Assembly (NCBI GenBank): GCA_003553625.1
Contig: PWEV01000023.1
Location: 1-32,222 of the forward strand
DNA from: Halomonas sp.
GTDB taxonomy: Bacteria > Pseudomonadota > Gammaproteobacteria > Pseudomonadales > Halomonadaceae
Direction: 5' to 3'
Length of the DNA: 32,222 bases
Part shown: positions 1 to 14,051 of the stretch, in pieces
Position numbering within the stretch: position 1 is the first letter of the stretch
Layout: each line of letters opens with the position of its first letter
Program-made: the position numbers and the translations under genes
The notes under the pieces: model-generated
The model's database searches: none
Told to the model about the DNA's origin: nothing
Seen by the model: only the letters and a program-made list of their open reading frames with translations

Positions 1-7
1 GCCGAAA

Positions 8-36
8 TTGAGCCATTGGTCGCATTCTGCTAGTCT
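8..36 (+). promoter_or_regulatory. possible sigma70 promoter for pyrG
   Basis: TTGAGC (8-13) and TAGTCT (31-36) are separated by 17 bases, upstream of pyrG. The -35 element matches four of six consensus bases and the -10 element only three, so this is a weak call. Transcription from a gene upstream of the window is equally possible. Confidence 0.25.
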
Positions 37-76
37 GTCGTCCCATCCCGGCGCGGCTTTCTGCCGAGCCTCATGA

Positions 77-3937
<3,861 letters not shown>

Positions 3938-3967
3938 GCGAACAGCGTTGCCTTTCGCGGGAACCCG

Positions 3968-3985
3968 TGTAGGAAATCGCTGACA
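3968..3985 (+). promoter_or_regulatory. GacA-box-like upstream activating site
   Basis: TGTAGG-N6-CTGACA is an imperfect palindrome matching 10 of 12 fixed bases of TGTAAG-N6-CTTACA, the GacA/UvrY binding site upstream of Rsm/Csr regulatory RNA genes. It lies about 190 bases before the likely start of the GGA-rich RNA at 4163-4340, in the range described for rsm genes in Pseudomonas. The match and distance are seen; GacA binding is inferred. The eno terminator lies between this site and the RNA, which does not prevent action as a DNA site. Confidence 0.5.
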
Positions 3986-4018
3986 TTTGAGCGACGACAT
4001 TGGCTCATTATCAGCGAG

Positions 4019-4050
4019 AAGACCGACGCCTCTGGCGTCGGTCTTTTTTT
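4019..4050 (+). terminator. intrinsic terminator after eno
   Basis: A perfect 12-bp stem (4019-4030 with 4034-4045), rich in G+C at its core, closes a three-base TCT loop and runs into a tract of seven T (4044-4050). This is a strong Rho-independent terminator for the pyrG-kdsA-eno transcript. Confidence 0.92.
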
Positions 4051-4134
4051 ATATTACTGATTTTAATGGGTTTGGCGGGCGATTGTCCTTGCTCGTCGCG
4101 ATGGCGCCAACGGGGCATGCGCCACCGACCGACC

Positions 4135-4162
4135 TTGTGTTGCACTGCAGCTCTGCCACACT
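4135..4162 (+). promoter_or_regulatory. weak core promoter candidate for the RsmZ-like RNA
   Basis: TTGTGT (4135-4140) and CACACT (4157-4162) have a 16-base spacer and would start transcription near 4169. Both hexamers are poor, as expected for a promoter that needs an activator. The 5' end of the RNA is therefore approximate. Confidence 0.3.
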
Positions 4163-4340
4163 GGATTCGGGACATGGGTGGCCAGCAATGGCCCTCCAGC
4201 AGGATGCAACGGGATGCTTGAAGTGATGCGTTCGGTGCGGCAGGAGGCCGCTTCCGGGCAGGGAAGACATCACGGGAGTCGAGCGGAAGGAGCCGCTCAA
4301 GGAACGGCTTGGAGCTGGCGGCCTGCGGGCCGCCTTTTTT
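4163..4340 (+). ncRNA. rsmZ: RsmZ/CsrB-family CsrA-sequestering small RNA
   Basis: RNAs of this family titrate the translational regulator CsrA/RsmA by presenting many GGA motifs in hairpin loops. Eleven GGA triplets occur here in about 150 bases, beginning at 4163, 4170, 4202, 4212, 4243, 4262, 4275, 4285, 4289, 4301 and 4311. Two sit in textbook CsrA-binding hairpins: GCGGC-AGGAG-GCCGC at 4237-4251 and GAGCGG-AAGGAG-CCGCTC at 4281-4298. A GNRA-type hairpin (GGCCA-GCAA-TGGCC, 4180-4193) lies near the 5' end, and a 7-bp G+C stem with six T ends the unit. No convincing ORF covers it. In Pseudomonas aeruginosa rsmZ also lies next to fdxA, beside mutS, so synteny agrees. The 5' end is estimated. 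The name rsmZ rests on this synteny; csrB would describe the same function. Confidence 0.85.
4317..4340 (+). terminator. intrinsic terminator of the RsmZ-like RNA
   Basis: GGCGGCC (4317-4323) pairs with GGCCGCC (4328-4334) around a TGCG tetraloop, followed by six T (4335-4340). It has the correct polarity to end a plus-strand RNA and belongs to no protein gene, which supports an independent transcript. Confidence 0.88.
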
Positions 4341-4373
4341 GCTCAGGTGTTCTCCTGGCAGGTATGAGCAGAA

Positions 4374-4413
4374 GCGACGACGCCGAATGTCGAGAGACAT
4401 TCGGCGTCGTTGC
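4374..4413. terminator. long hairpin between the sRNA and fdxA, probably a transcription end for fdxA
   Basis: Two 18-base arms (4374-4391 and 4396-4413) pair completely, with one G-T wobble, around a GAGA tetraloop. It lies 18 bases after the fdxA stop. Neither side has a good T tract: the minus strand continues TTCTGCTC. It most likely ends or protects the 3' end of fdxA mRNA and separates it from the convergent sRNA. The terminator role is inferred from position. Confidence 0.5.
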
Positions 4414-4431
4414 GTCTGGGCAATGGCGTGC

Positions 4432-4755
4432 TCAGCGCTCCAGCTTCTCCAGCTTGCCGGGCTTGCCATCCCACTCTTCGGCGTCGGGCAGCGGGTCCTT
4501 CTTCTCGCTGATGTTGGGCCACACCTCGGCCAGTTCCGCGTTGATCTCGATGAAGGTTTGCTGGCCCTCGGGAAGCTCATCCTCCGCGAAGATCGCCTCG
4601 GCGGGGCACTCCGGCTCGCAAAGGGCGCAGTCGATGCACTCGTCGGGGTGGATCACCAGGAAGTTGGGACCCTCGTAAAAGCAGTCCACCGGGCAGACTT
4701 CGACACAGTCGGTGTACTTGCACTTGATGCAGTTCTCGGTGACGACGAACGTCAT
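4432..4755 (-). CDS. fdxA: 7Fe ferredoxin FdxA
   Basis: A small cytosolic electron carrier with one [3Fe-4S] and one [4Fe-4S] cluster. The 107-residue protein starts [12 protein letters not shown] and has two cysteine-rich blocks: Cys9, Cys12, Cys17, Cys21, Cys25 and, around residues 40-50, [11 protein letters not shown]. The C-terminal extension of about 50 residues, acidic and ending GKLEKLER, is typical of the Azotobacter ferredoxin I/FdxA type. The partner is unknown from sequence. It lies downstream of mutS on the same strand, 151 bases away, and is convergent with the RsmZ-like RNA. The rsmZ-fdxA-mutS neighbourhood is shared with Pseudomonas. The gene probably has its own promoter, with a candidate at 4814-4841. 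Confidence 0.95.
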   Translation of the reverse strand: MTFVVTENCIKCKYTDCVEVCPVDCFYEGPNFLVIHPDECIDCALCEPECPAEAIFAEDELPEGQQTFIEINAELAEVWPNISEKKDPLPDAEEWDGKPGKLEKLER

Positions 4756-4813
4756 GCCACTCTCCCTTCCTCGGGCCGGCGTCGCTCGGCCACTATGGAT
4801 AGTTGATTAAACG

Positions 4814-4841
4814 GTTATAAAGGCCGAGTTTCTTATACTAA
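4814..4841 (-). promoter_or_regulatory. possible promoter for fdxA
   Basis: On the minus strand TTAGTA (4841-4836) and TATAAC (4819-4814) are 16 bases apart, in a locally A+T-rich stretch about 60 bases before the fdxA ATG. The -10 element is good and the -35 element moderate. Confidence 0.4.
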
Positions 4842-4872
4842 GGCGGCGGTGAATCTGACCATTCTAGTCGCG

Positions 4873-4901
4873 CCCCCCTTGGCGTCGCAAGCGAAGGGGG
4901 G
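4873..4901. other. G/C hairpin just after mutS
   Basis: CCCCCCTT (4873-4880) pairs with AAGGGGGG (4894-4901) immediately downstream of the mutS stop codon. No T tract follows on the minus strand, so a terminator role is only possible. Confidence 0.35.
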
Positions 4902-4906
4902 GGCCG

Positions 4907-7483
4907 TCACAGAGACTCCCGCCAGCGGTAGAGCAGCTCCAGCGCCTGGCGCGGGGTCAGCTCGTCCAGGGCGAGGCCGCCGAGCTCCTCCACCAGTGGG
5001 TGGGGCGTGCTGGCGAAGAGGTCGCTCTGCTGTGGCTGGGCAACGCCACCAGGGCGTTCGATGCTCCTGCTGCCCTGGTCGATCTCCTGCTGTTCCAGCT
5101 GGGCGAGCTTCTCCCGGGCCCGAGCGATCACTCCCTGGGGTACGCCGGCCAGCTGAGCCACCTGCAGGCCGTAGCTCTGGCTGGCCGGGCCATCCTTCAC
5201 TCTGTGCATGAAGACGATGCCGTCCTTGTGCTCGGCCGCCGTCAGGTGCACGTTGGCCACGCCCTCGGCCTGATCGGGCAGGGCGGTCATCTCGAAGTAG
5301 TGGGTGGCGAACAGCGTGAAGGCGCGTGTGCGGGTCAATTGCTCGGCGCTGGCCCAGGCCAGTGACAGGCCGTCGAAGGTGCTGGTGCCCCGGCCGATCT
5401 CGTCCATCAGCACCAGGCTGTGGTCGGTGGCGTTGTGCAGGATGTTGGCGGTCTCGGTCATCTCCACCATGAAGGTGGAGCGGCCACCGGCCAGGTCATC
5501 GGAGGAGCCGATGCGGGTGAAGATGCGGTCCACCGGGCCGATCTCGGCGGCGTCGGCCGGCACGAATGAACCGGTATGGGCAAGCAGCACGATCAGCGCA
5601 GCCTGGCGCATGTAGGTGGACTTGCCGCCCATGTTGGGCCCGGTGATCACCAGCATGCGTCGATCATCGCCCATGAACAGGTCGTTGGGCACGAAGGGGG
5701 CGTCGCTGACCTGTTCCACCACCGGATGGCGACCGCCGCGGATGGCGATACCCGGTGCCTCCGCCAGCCGGGGCCGCACGAAATCCAGCGCCTGGGCCCG
5801 CTCGGCGAAAGCGCACAGTACATCCAGCGAGGCCAGCGCCCGCCCGCTGGCCTGCAGGGCGTCGAGCTCGGCGTTGAGGGTGTCGAGCAGGCCGTCGTAG
5901 AGCAGCTTCTCCCGGGCCAGGGCGCGGGACTTCGCCGACAGGGCCTTGTCCTCGAACTCCTTGAGTTCGGGGATGATGAAGCGCTCGGCGTTCTTCAGGG
6001 TCTGGCGTCGCACATAGTCCGCCGGGGCGGCCCTGGCCTGAGCGCGGGGAATCTCGATGAAGTAGCCGTGCACCCGGTTGTAGCCCACCTTGAGGTTGGG
6101 CAGGCCGGTGCGCTCGCGCTCGCGGGTCTCCAGCCTCACCAGGTAGTCACCGGCGTGCTCGGCCAGCCCGCGGTGCTCGTCGAGTTCGGCGTCGAAGCCC
6201 TCGGCGATGACCCCGCCCTCGCGGATCACCACCGGCGGGTTCTCCATCAGGGCGCGGGTCAGGGTGTCGGCGAGTTCGGGATAGGGGCGGATATGGCGCC
6301 TGAGCTCGTCCAGGGATGTGCCTTCGGCATAGCCGCCAAGCGCAGCCTCGAGCTCCGGCAGGGCATTGAAGGCGTCACGCAGCCGGGCCAGGTCCCTCGG
6401 TCGAGCACTGTAGAGGGCGACCCGGGCCAGGATGCGCTCCACGTCACCGATTGCCTTGAGCGACTCGCGAAGCACCACGAAGCCTTCGGTCTCCAGCAGC
6501 AGGGCCACCGCGGATTGGCGCGCCTGCACCCGCTCGCGATCGCGCAGCGGTCGATTGAGCCAGCGCTTGAGCAGCCGGGAACCCATGGCAGTGGCGGTGG
6601 TGTCGAGCACGCTGGCCAGGGTGTTGTCGACGGTGCCGCCCAGGCTGACGTCGATCTCCAGGTTGCGGCGGCTGGCAGCGTCGATGACCACGGCGTCGTC
6701 GCGGCTCTCCACGCCGATGGCGGTGACGTGGGGCAGCCCGGAGCGCTGGGTGTCCCGGGCGTATTCGATCAGCACGCCGGCGGCGGTGAGGGCGGCGCTG
6801 AGGTGGGCGCAGCCGAAGCCGCGCAGGTCCTGGACCTGGAACTGGTCGCACAGGAGCCGGGTGGCGCTCTCCAGGTCGAACAGCCAGTCGCCCTGGCGGC
6901 GCAGGCCCCGCCTGCCGACCAGTGCCGGCGGCAGGCTCAGGCTCTCGGCGACCAGCAGTTCGGCGGGGTCGAGGCGCTGCAGCTCGGCGAGCATCTCGCC
7001 CTCGCCTTCCACCTCCAGCACGCTGAAGCGCCCGCTGGAGAGCTCCAGCCAGGCCAGGCCGACGCGTTCGCCGGCGGCGTGAACGGCCACCAGCAGGTTG
7101 TCCCGGCGGGCGTCGAGCAGGGCCTCGTCGTAGAGGGTGCCGGGAGTGACGATGCGCACCACGCGTCGATCCACCGGCCCCTTGCTGGTGGCGGGGTCCC
7201 CGACCTGCTCGCAGATCGCCACCGACTCGCCGGCGGCCACCAGGCGCGCCAGGTAGCCCTCGGCGCTGTGGTAGGGCACGCCGGCCATGGGAATCGGCTT
7301 GCCGCCGGACTGGCCGCGCTGGGTCAGGGTGATGTCGAGCAGCGTCGCGGCGCGCCGGGCGTCATCGAAGAAGAGCTCGTAGAAGTCGCCCATGCGGTAG
7401 AAGAGCAGCGCGTCGGGGTGCTCGCGCTTGATCTTCAGATACTGGGCCATCATCGGCGTATGCTGGGGGCTGGCCTGTGACAT
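4907..7483 (-). CDS. mutS: DNA mismatch repair protein MutS
   Basis: MutS recognises base mismatches and small loops and recruits MutL for methyl-independent or methyl-directed repair. The 858-residue length is normal. The N-terminal mismatch-binding domain carries the Phe-X-Glu wedge (Phe34, Glu36 in GDFYEL). The connector, lever and clamp domains follow. The C-terminal ABC ATPase has Walker [10 protein letters not shown] near residues 613-621, the STFMVEM signature, Walker [16 protein letters not shown] and the conserved ATHYFEMT. The extreme C-terminus ([29 protein letters not shown] in overlapping short motifs such as [11 protein letters not shown]) is the dimer/tetramer helix. AGGA precedes the ATG. 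pncC diverges on the other side, and fdxA follows downstream. Confidence 0.98.
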   Translation of the reverse strand: MSQASPQHTPMMAQYLKIKREHPDALLFYRMGDFYELFFDDARRAATLLDITLTQRGQSGGKPIPMAGVPYHSAEGYLARLVAAGESVAICEQVGDPATSKGPVDRRVVRIVTPGTLYDEALLDARRDNLLVAVHAAGERVGLAWLELSSGRFSVLEVEGEGEMLAELQRLDPAELLVAESLSLPPALVGRRGLRRQGDWLFDLESATRLLCDQFQVQDLRGFGCAHLSAALTAAGVLIEYARDTQRSGLPHVTAIGVESRDDAVVIDAASRRNLEIDVSLGGTVDNTLASVLDTTATAMGSRLLKRWLNRPLRDRERVQARQSAVALLLETEGFVVLRESLKAIGDVERILARVALYSARPRDLARLRDAFNALPELEAALGGYAEGTSLDELRRHIRPYPELADTLTRALMENPPVVIREGGVIAEGFDAELDEHRGLAEHAGDYLVRLETRERERTGLPNLKVGYNRVHGYFIEIPRAQARAAPADYVRRQTLKNAERFIIPELKEFEDKALSAKSRALAREKLLYDGLLDTLNAELDALQASGRALASLDVLCAFAERAQALDFVRPRLAEAPGIAIRGGRHPVVEQVSDAPFVPNDLFMGDDRRMLVITGPNMGGKSTYMRQAALIVLLAHTGSFVPADAAEIGPVDRIFTRIGSSDDLAGGRSTFMVEMTETANILHNATDHSLVLMDEIGRGTSTFDGLSLAWASAEQLTRTRAFTLFATHYFEMTALPDQAEGVANVHLTAAEHKDGIVFMHRVKDGPASQSYGLQVAQLAGVPQGVIARAREKLAQLEQQEIDQGSRSIERPGGVAQPQQSDLFASTPHPLVEELGGLALDELTPRQALELLYRWRESL

Positions 7484-7588
7484 CGGGGATCCTGTTAGGG
7501 CTCTGCACTTGCGATCAAAAGCCAGTATTCTACCGTCCAGGCATCGGCTCCGTCAGGAGCGATTGCAGATGACTCAGGAGGCCGCACC

Positions 7589-8101
7589 ATGACCCCTTCC
7601 ACCGCCAGCCTGGCCGACCTCGACCTCATTACCCTTGCCGAGCGCCTGGGTCGGCTCTGTCGTGAGCATGACGTGACCATCACCTGTGCCGAGTCCTGCA
7701 CCGGCGGCGGGGTGGCCAGCGCCATCACCGCGGTGGCCGGCAGCTCCGACTGGTTCGAGACCGGCTACGTGACCTACGCCAACGCCGCCAAGAACCGCCT
7801 GCTGGGGGTGCCCGAGGCGCTGCTCGAGCGCGCGGGTGCGGTGAGTCGCGAAGTCGTCGAAGCCATGGTGGCCGGCGCCTGTCGTGACAGTGGGGCCGGG
7901 CTCGGCGTGGCAGTCAGCGGCGTGGCCGGCCCCGGTGGCGGCAGCGCCGAGAAGCCGGTGGGCACCGTGTGGCTTGCCTGGGGAGATGCCGACGGTCAGC
8001 AGGCAGAGCGCCATCGCTACTCGGGTGACCGTCTCGCGGTGCGCGACCAGGCCGTGCGCGAGGCGCTGGTGGGCTTGATCCGCTGCCTCGAGGCACGTTG
8101 A
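7589..8101 (+). CDS. pncC: nicotinamide-nucleotide amidase (CinA C-terminal domain protein)
   Basis: PncC deamidates nicotinamide mononucleotide to nicotinic acid mononucleotide, recycling the NMN released by NAD-dependent DNA ligase. The 170-residue protein is the stand-alone CinA C-terminal domain, without the N-terminal molybdopterin-binding-like domain of full CinA. Seen motifs are [15 protein letters not shown] near residues 34-48, [10 protein letters not shown], and [19 protein letters not shown] perfect AGGAGG ribosome site precedes the ATG at 7589. The gene lies directly before recA, the usual cinA-recA order. A terminator candidate at 8117-8151 and the recA SOS promoter separate it from recA, so coexpression is partial at most. 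Confidence 0.93.
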   Translation: MTPSTASLADLDLITLAERLGRLCREHDVTITCAESCTGGGVASAITAVAGSSDWFETGYVTYANAAKNRLLGVPEALLERAGAVSREVVEAMVAGACRDSGAGLGVAVSGVAGPGGGSAEKPVGTVWLAWGDADGQQAERHRYSGDRLAVRDQAVREALVGLIRCLEAR

Positions 8102-8116
8102 GTCCTGCCCCTGACC

Positions 8117-8151
8117 GGGCGGAATTTACACTGGTCCTGCCCGCCCTTTTT
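8117..8151 (+). terminator. possible intrinsic terminator between pncC and recA
   Basis: GGGCGG (8117-8122) pairs with CCGCCC (8141-8146), followed by five T (8147-8151). The 18-base loop is long, which lowers confidence, but position and polarity suit the end of pncC. Confidence 0.45.
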
Positions 8152-8154
8152 CGC

Positions 8155-8179
8155 CATAATACTGTGCAGTCATACAGTA
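8155..8179 (+). promoter_or_regulatory. recA promoter -10 element and LexA (SOS) box
   Basis: CTGT-N8-ACAG (8162-8177) is flanked by TA on both sides, giving the full 20-base SOS palindrome frame at 8160-8179. The hexamer CATAAT (8155-8160) runs directly into it and is a good -10 element, so bound LexA would cover the start site. No good -35 is seen. It sits 30 bases before the recA ATG. LexA control of recA is established in gammaproteobacteria. Confidence 0.93.
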
Positions 8180-8208
8180 TATCGACACCCACGATCAGGA
8201 GATCCGAC

Positions 8209-9273
8209 ATGGCTCAGGATGACAACCGCTCCAAGGCGCTGAGCGCCGCGCTTTCCCAGATCGAGCGCCAGTTCGGCAAGGGCACCGTGATGCGCCTCGG
8301 CGACGCCCCCCGTGTGGTCATGCCCTCGATCTCCACCGGCTCGCTGGGTCTCGACATCGCCCTGGGCATCGGCGGCGTGCCGCTGGGTCGGGTGGTCGAG
8401 ATTTTCGGCCCGGAGTCCTCGGGCAAGACCACGCTGTCCCTGTCGGTAATCGCCCAGGCCCAGAAGCAGGGCAAGACCTGTGCCTTCATCGACGCCGAGC
8501 ATGCCCTGGATCCGAGCTACGCCGAGAAGCTCGGCGTCAATCTGGATGACCTGCTGGTCTCCCAGCCGGACAACGGCGAGCAGGCCCTGGAGATCTGCGA
8601 CATGCTGGTGCGCTCCGGCGGCGTCGACGTGATCGTCATCGACTCTGTCGCGGCGCTGACCCCGCGCGCCGAGATCGAGGGCGAAATGGGCGACTCCCAC
8701 GTCGGCCTGCAGGCCCGCCTGATGTCCCAGGCGCTGCGCAAGATCACCGGCAACATCAAGAATGCCAACTGCATGGTGGTGTTCATCAACCAGATCCGCA
8801 TGAAGATCGGTGTGATGTTCGGTAGTCCCGAGACCACCACCGGCGGCAATGCCCTGAAGTTCTATGCCAGCGTGCGCCTGGATATTCGTCGCACCGGCTC
8901 GGTGAAGCAGGGTGACGAGGTCACCGGCAACGAGACCCGCGTCAAGGTGGTCAAGAACAAGGTGGCTCCGCCGTTCCGCCAGGCCGAGTTCCAGATCCTC
9001 TACGGCAAGGGGATCTACCATGCCGGCGAGGTGGTCGACCTCGGCGTGCAGTGCAAGCTCGTCGACAAGGCCGGTGCCTGGTACAGCTACCAGGGCAACA
9101 AGATCGGCCAGGGCAAGGCCAATGCCGCTCAGTTCCTCGAGGACAATCCGGCCATCATGGAAGAGATCGAGAGCCAGATCCGCGCTCAGTTGCTCGCTCC
9201 AGTGGAGCCCAAGAAGGAAGGCGTCAAGGAGGCGGTGCCCGCCGAGAGCGACGGTAACGACGAGCCGCTTTAA
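8209..9273 (+). CDS. recA: recombinase RecA
   Basis: RecA forms filaments on single-stranded DNA, drives homologous pairing and stimulates self-cleavage of LexA-type proteins. The open frame extends upstream, but the ATG at 8209, with AGGAG before it and downstream of the SOS box, gives [15 protein letters not shown] and 354 residues, the normal size. Walker A is GPESSGKTT (Lys73), Walker [13 protein letters not shown], and loop L2 contains [30 protein letters not shown]. The C-terminus ends in an acidic tail (ESDGNDEPL) that modulates activity. recX follows after three bases. A LexA-like S24 protein 11 kb downstream has the same operator type and may be a substrate of this RecA. Confidence 0.99.
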   Translation: MAQDDNRSKALSAALSQIERQFGKGTVMRLGDAPRVVMPSISTGSLGLDIALGIGGVPLGRVVEIFGPESSGKTTLSLSVIAQAQKQGKTCAFIDAEHALDPSYAEKLGVNLDDLLVSQPDNGEQALEICDMLVRSGGVDVIVIDSVAALTPRAEIEGEMGDSHVGLQARLMSQALRKITGNIKNANCMVVFINQIRMKIGVMFGSPETTTGGNALKFYASVRLDIRRTGSVKQGDEVTGNETRVKVVKNKVAPPFRQAEFQILYGKGIYHAGEVVDLGVQCKLVDKAGAWYSYQGNKIGQGKANAAQFLEDNPAIMEEIESQIRAQLLAPVEPKKEGVKEAVPAESDGNDEPL

Positions 9274-9276
9274 CCC

Positions 9277-9771
9277 ATGAACGGTAAGGCGCCAGGCGAC
9301 TCCACGCCCCGAGAGGATGCCCTGCGCCTGCTGGCTCGGCGCGAGTATTCCCGCGCCGAGCTGGTCAGCAGGCTCTCGGCGAAGGCTCATGGCGTGGACG
9401 CCATCGCCGAGTGCCTCGACGCCCTTGCCGAGCAGGGCCTGCAGTCCGACGCCCGCTTCGCCGAGAGCTTCCTGCGCTCGCGGATCATGCGCGGCCAGGG
9501 GCCGATGAAGATCCGTCAGGAGCTTTCCCAGCGAGGCATCGAGCGCGAACTGATTCACACCGCCTTCGCGGAGGCACAGGGGGATGAGCAGGGTGGAGCC
9601 GACTGGTTCACCCTGGCCTGCGAGACCCTCGTCCGGCGCTTCTCCGGTCCAGGCGATACCCCCCGTGAGCGTGCCCGGCGCGAGCGCTTTCTGGCCGGCC
9701 GCGGTTTCGACTTCGACCAGGTGCGCCACGCCCTGGCGCACGCCTGGGATGACCCCGCGACAGAGGATTGA
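9277..9771 (+). CDS. recX: RecA regulatory protein RecX
   Basis: RecX binds the RecA filament and limits its extension and activity. The 164-residue protein is made of the helical repeats typical of the family, with ALRLLARREYSRAELVSRL near the N-terminus and RSRIMRGQGPMKIRQELSQRGI in the middle. It starts three bases after the recA stop, so it is almost certainly read from the SOS-controlled recA transcript. The C-terminal part (RRERFLAGRGFDFDQVRHAL) matches the conserved third repeat. Length is close to the 150-170 residues of gammaproteobacterial RecX. Confidence 0.95.
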   Translation: MNGKAPGDSTPREDALRLLARREYSRAELVSRLSAKAHGVDAIAECLDALAEQGLQSDARFAESFLRSRIMRGQGPMKIRQELSQRGIERELIHTAFAEAQGDEQGGADWFTLACETLVRRFSGPGDTPRERARRERFLAGRGFDFDQVRHALAHAWDDPATED

Positions 9772-9782
9772 TCCGGGGCGCC

Positions 9783-9812
9783 TCTACAGTCCCTTGACAG
9801 CTGCGTTATAAT
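9783..9812 (+). promoter_or_regulatory. alaS promoter
   Basis: A perfect TATAAT (9807-9812) lies 70 bases before the alaS ATG. TCTACA (9783-9788) sits 18 bases upstream as a usable -35 with four of six matches. A perfect TTGACA (9794-9799) is also present but only 7 bases from the -10, too close to be its partner. Confidence 0.6.
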
Positions 9813-9882
9813 GGGTCCCTTTGCGGAAGCCCCGGGCGGCCTCGTTGCGGACGGCCACCCCGCCCATCGCCACGGATACCCC

Positions 9883-12495
<2,613 letters not shown>

Positions 12496-12504
12496 CAATC
12501 GTCG

Positions 12505-12534
12505 GGGCCGGTGACCGCAGCGTCCCGGCCCTTT
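12505..12534 (+). terminator. weak terminator-like hairpin after alaS
   Basis: GGGCCGG (12505-12511) pairs with CCGGCCC (12525-12531) and is followed by only three T. It may partly end alaS transcription before lysC. Confidence 0.4.
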
Positions 12535-12601
12535 CACCATGCGTTCATCTTTCACGCATCCGAGCGCCTCTGGCTCTCGACTCACGAGGGAACAACGGCA
12601 T

Positions 12602-13852
12602 ATGGCACTATACGTACAGAAATTTGGCGGCACCTCGGTGGGCTCCGTGGAGCGCATCAAGGCCGTGGCCGAGAAGGTCAAGGGCTTTCGCGACAACGGT
12701 CACCAGATCGTGGTCGTGGTCTCGGCCATGAGCGGAGAGACCAACCGCCTGATCGGCATGGCCAACGAGATCAACGACGAGCCGACACCTCGCGAAATGG
12801 ACATGCTGGTCTCCACCGGAGAGCAGGTCACCATCTCGCTGCTGGCCATGGCGCTGCACAAGCTGGGTGTGCCGGCCACCTCCTACACGGGTTCCCAGGT
12901 GGGCATTCTCACCGACAGCTCCCATACCAAGGCGCGTATCCAGCGCATCGAGACCGACGAGATCCAGGAAGACCTGGACGATGGCAAGGTGGTGGTGGTG
13001 GCCGGCTTCCAGGGCGTGGACGAGGAGGGCAACATCACCACCCTCGGCCGCGGCGGCTCCGACACCACCGGCGTGGCCCTGGCGGCGGCTTTGAAGGCCG
13101 ATGAATGCCAGATCTACACCGATGTCGACGGCGTCTACACCACCGACCCCCGTGTGGTCTCTCGGGCCAGGCGCCTGGATACCATCACCGTCGAGGAAAT
13201 GCTGGAACTGGCGAGCCTGGGCTCCAAGGTCCTGCAGATCCGCGCCGTCGAATTCGCCGGCAAGTACAATGTTGCGCTGCGTGTGCTGTCCAGCTTCGAG
13301 GATGGCCCCGGCACTCTGATCGTTGCTGACTCCGACCAAGACGAGGACTCCATGGAAGAACCGCTGATCTCCGGTATTGCCTTCACCGCCAACGAAGCCA
13401 AGTTGACCCTGCTCAATACGCCCGACGTACCTGGCGTGGCCTCGCGCATCCTCGGCCCGATCGCCGATGCCAACATCGAAGTGGACATGATCGTCCAGAA
13501 CGTGGCGCCGGCCGGTGACTACACCGACTTCACCTTCACCGTCGCCAAGGGTGACTACAAGCAGACCATGCGCATTATCCAGGATCAGGTGATCCCCGAC
13601 CTGGGTGGCGGTGAGCTGCGCGGCGATGACAACATCGCCAAGGTCTCCCTGGTAGGCGTAGGCATGCGCTCCCACGCCGGCGTAGCCTCCAAGATGTTCC
13701 GCGTGCTGGCCGACGAGAACATCAACATTCGCATGGTCTCCACCTCCGAGATCAAGATCTCCGTGGTGATCGACGAGAAACAGATGGAACTGGCCGTGCG
13801 CGCGCTGCACAAGGCCTTCGGCCTGGACAAGAGCGACATCGAGAGCGAATAA
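12602..13852 (+). CDS. lysC: aspartate kinase with C-terminal ACT domains
   Basis: Aspartokinase phosphorylates aspartate, the first step toward lysine, methionine, threonine, diaminopimelate and, in halophiles, ectoine precursors. The ATG at 12602 gives [15 protein letters not shown] and 416 residues. The kinase domain (about 1-245) has KFGGTSVG, the [15 protein letters not shown] segment and [16 protein letters not shown]. Two ACT domains follow for lysine and threonine feedback. Met251 (13352) begins [11 protein letters not shown], where the separately translated beta subunit starts in the alpha2beta2 enzymes of Bacillus and Corynebacterium, and a GAGGA lies just before it. This is a monofunctional single-copy type enzyme, not a homoserine dehydrogenase fusion. 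csrA follows 199 bases later. Confidence 0.96.
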   Translation: MALYVQKFGGTSVGSVERIKAVAEKVKGFRDNGHQIVVVVSAMSGETNRLIGMANEINDEPTPREMDMLVSTGEQVTISLLAMALHKLGVPATSYTGSQVGILTDSSHTKARIQRIETDEIQEDLDDGKVVVVAGFQGVDEEGNITTLGRGGSDTTGVALAAALKADECQIYTDVDGVYTTDPRVVSRARRLDTITVEEMLELASLGSKVLQIRAVEFAGKYNVALRVLSSFEDGPGTLIVADSDQDEDSMEEPLISGIAFTANEAKLTLLNTPDVPGVASRILGPIADANIEVDMIVQNVAPAGDYTDFTFTVAKGDYKQTMRIIQDQVIPDLGGGELRGDDNIAKVSLVGVGMRSHAGVASKMFRVLADENINIRMVSTSEIKISVVIDEKQMELAVRALHKAFGLDKSDIESE

Positions 13853-13887
13853 GGCTGCCTTGAGCGGCTGACACCTTCTACGCTGAC

Positions 13888-13913
13888 AGGGAAGTCCGTG
13901 ACGGGGCTTCCCT
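13888..13913 (+). other. hairpin after lysC
   Basis: AGGGAAG (13888-13894) pairs with CTTCCCT (13907-13913), with an inner CCG/CGG pairing. It lies 35 bases past the lysC stop and lacks a T tract, so it is at best a weak terminator or mRNA 3' structure. Confidence 0.35.
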
Positions 13914-13947
13914 TCAACGGGGAGGTCGGGTGTCATCGGCTGCCAAA

Positions 13948-13977
13948 TTGGTCACGGACGATGCCGTGCCACATAAT
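13948..13977 (+). promoter_or_regulatory. csrA promoter candidate
   Basis: TTGGTC (13948-13953) and CATAAT (13972-13977) are 18 bases apart, giving a leader of about 68 bases before the csrA ATG. The leader contains AAGGAGA, whose GGA overlaps the ribosome site and is a possible site for CsrA autoregulation. Confidence 0.5.
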
Positions 13978-14051
13978 GGCTCGGTGCACTTTCTGCGGCG
14001 AACATCCCGTTGCTGCCGAGTTCCAGAACAAGCCTGAGAAGGAGATCAGCC

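Noticed and set aside
4178..4806. Plus-strand ORFs across the sRNA and opposite fdxA
   Set aside because: They lie antisense to fdxA or within the GGA-rich RNA, have low-complexity products and lack ribosome sites. The fdxA reading explains the region.
5576..7480. 634-codon plus-strand ORF opposite mutS
   Set aside because: It is an antisense shadow in a G+C-rich gene, and its product is His/Gly/Gln-rich without any domain. MutS on the minus strand has all its family motifs.
7509..7531. Sigma70 promoter in the mutS-pncC divergent region
   Set aside because: TTGCGA and TATTCT are only 11 bases apart, and no other pair has acceptable spacing.
8170..9741. 523-codon minus-strand ORF opposite recA and recX
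   Set aside because: It is a long stop-free antisense frame typical of high G+C. RecA and RecX are unambiguous on the plus strand.
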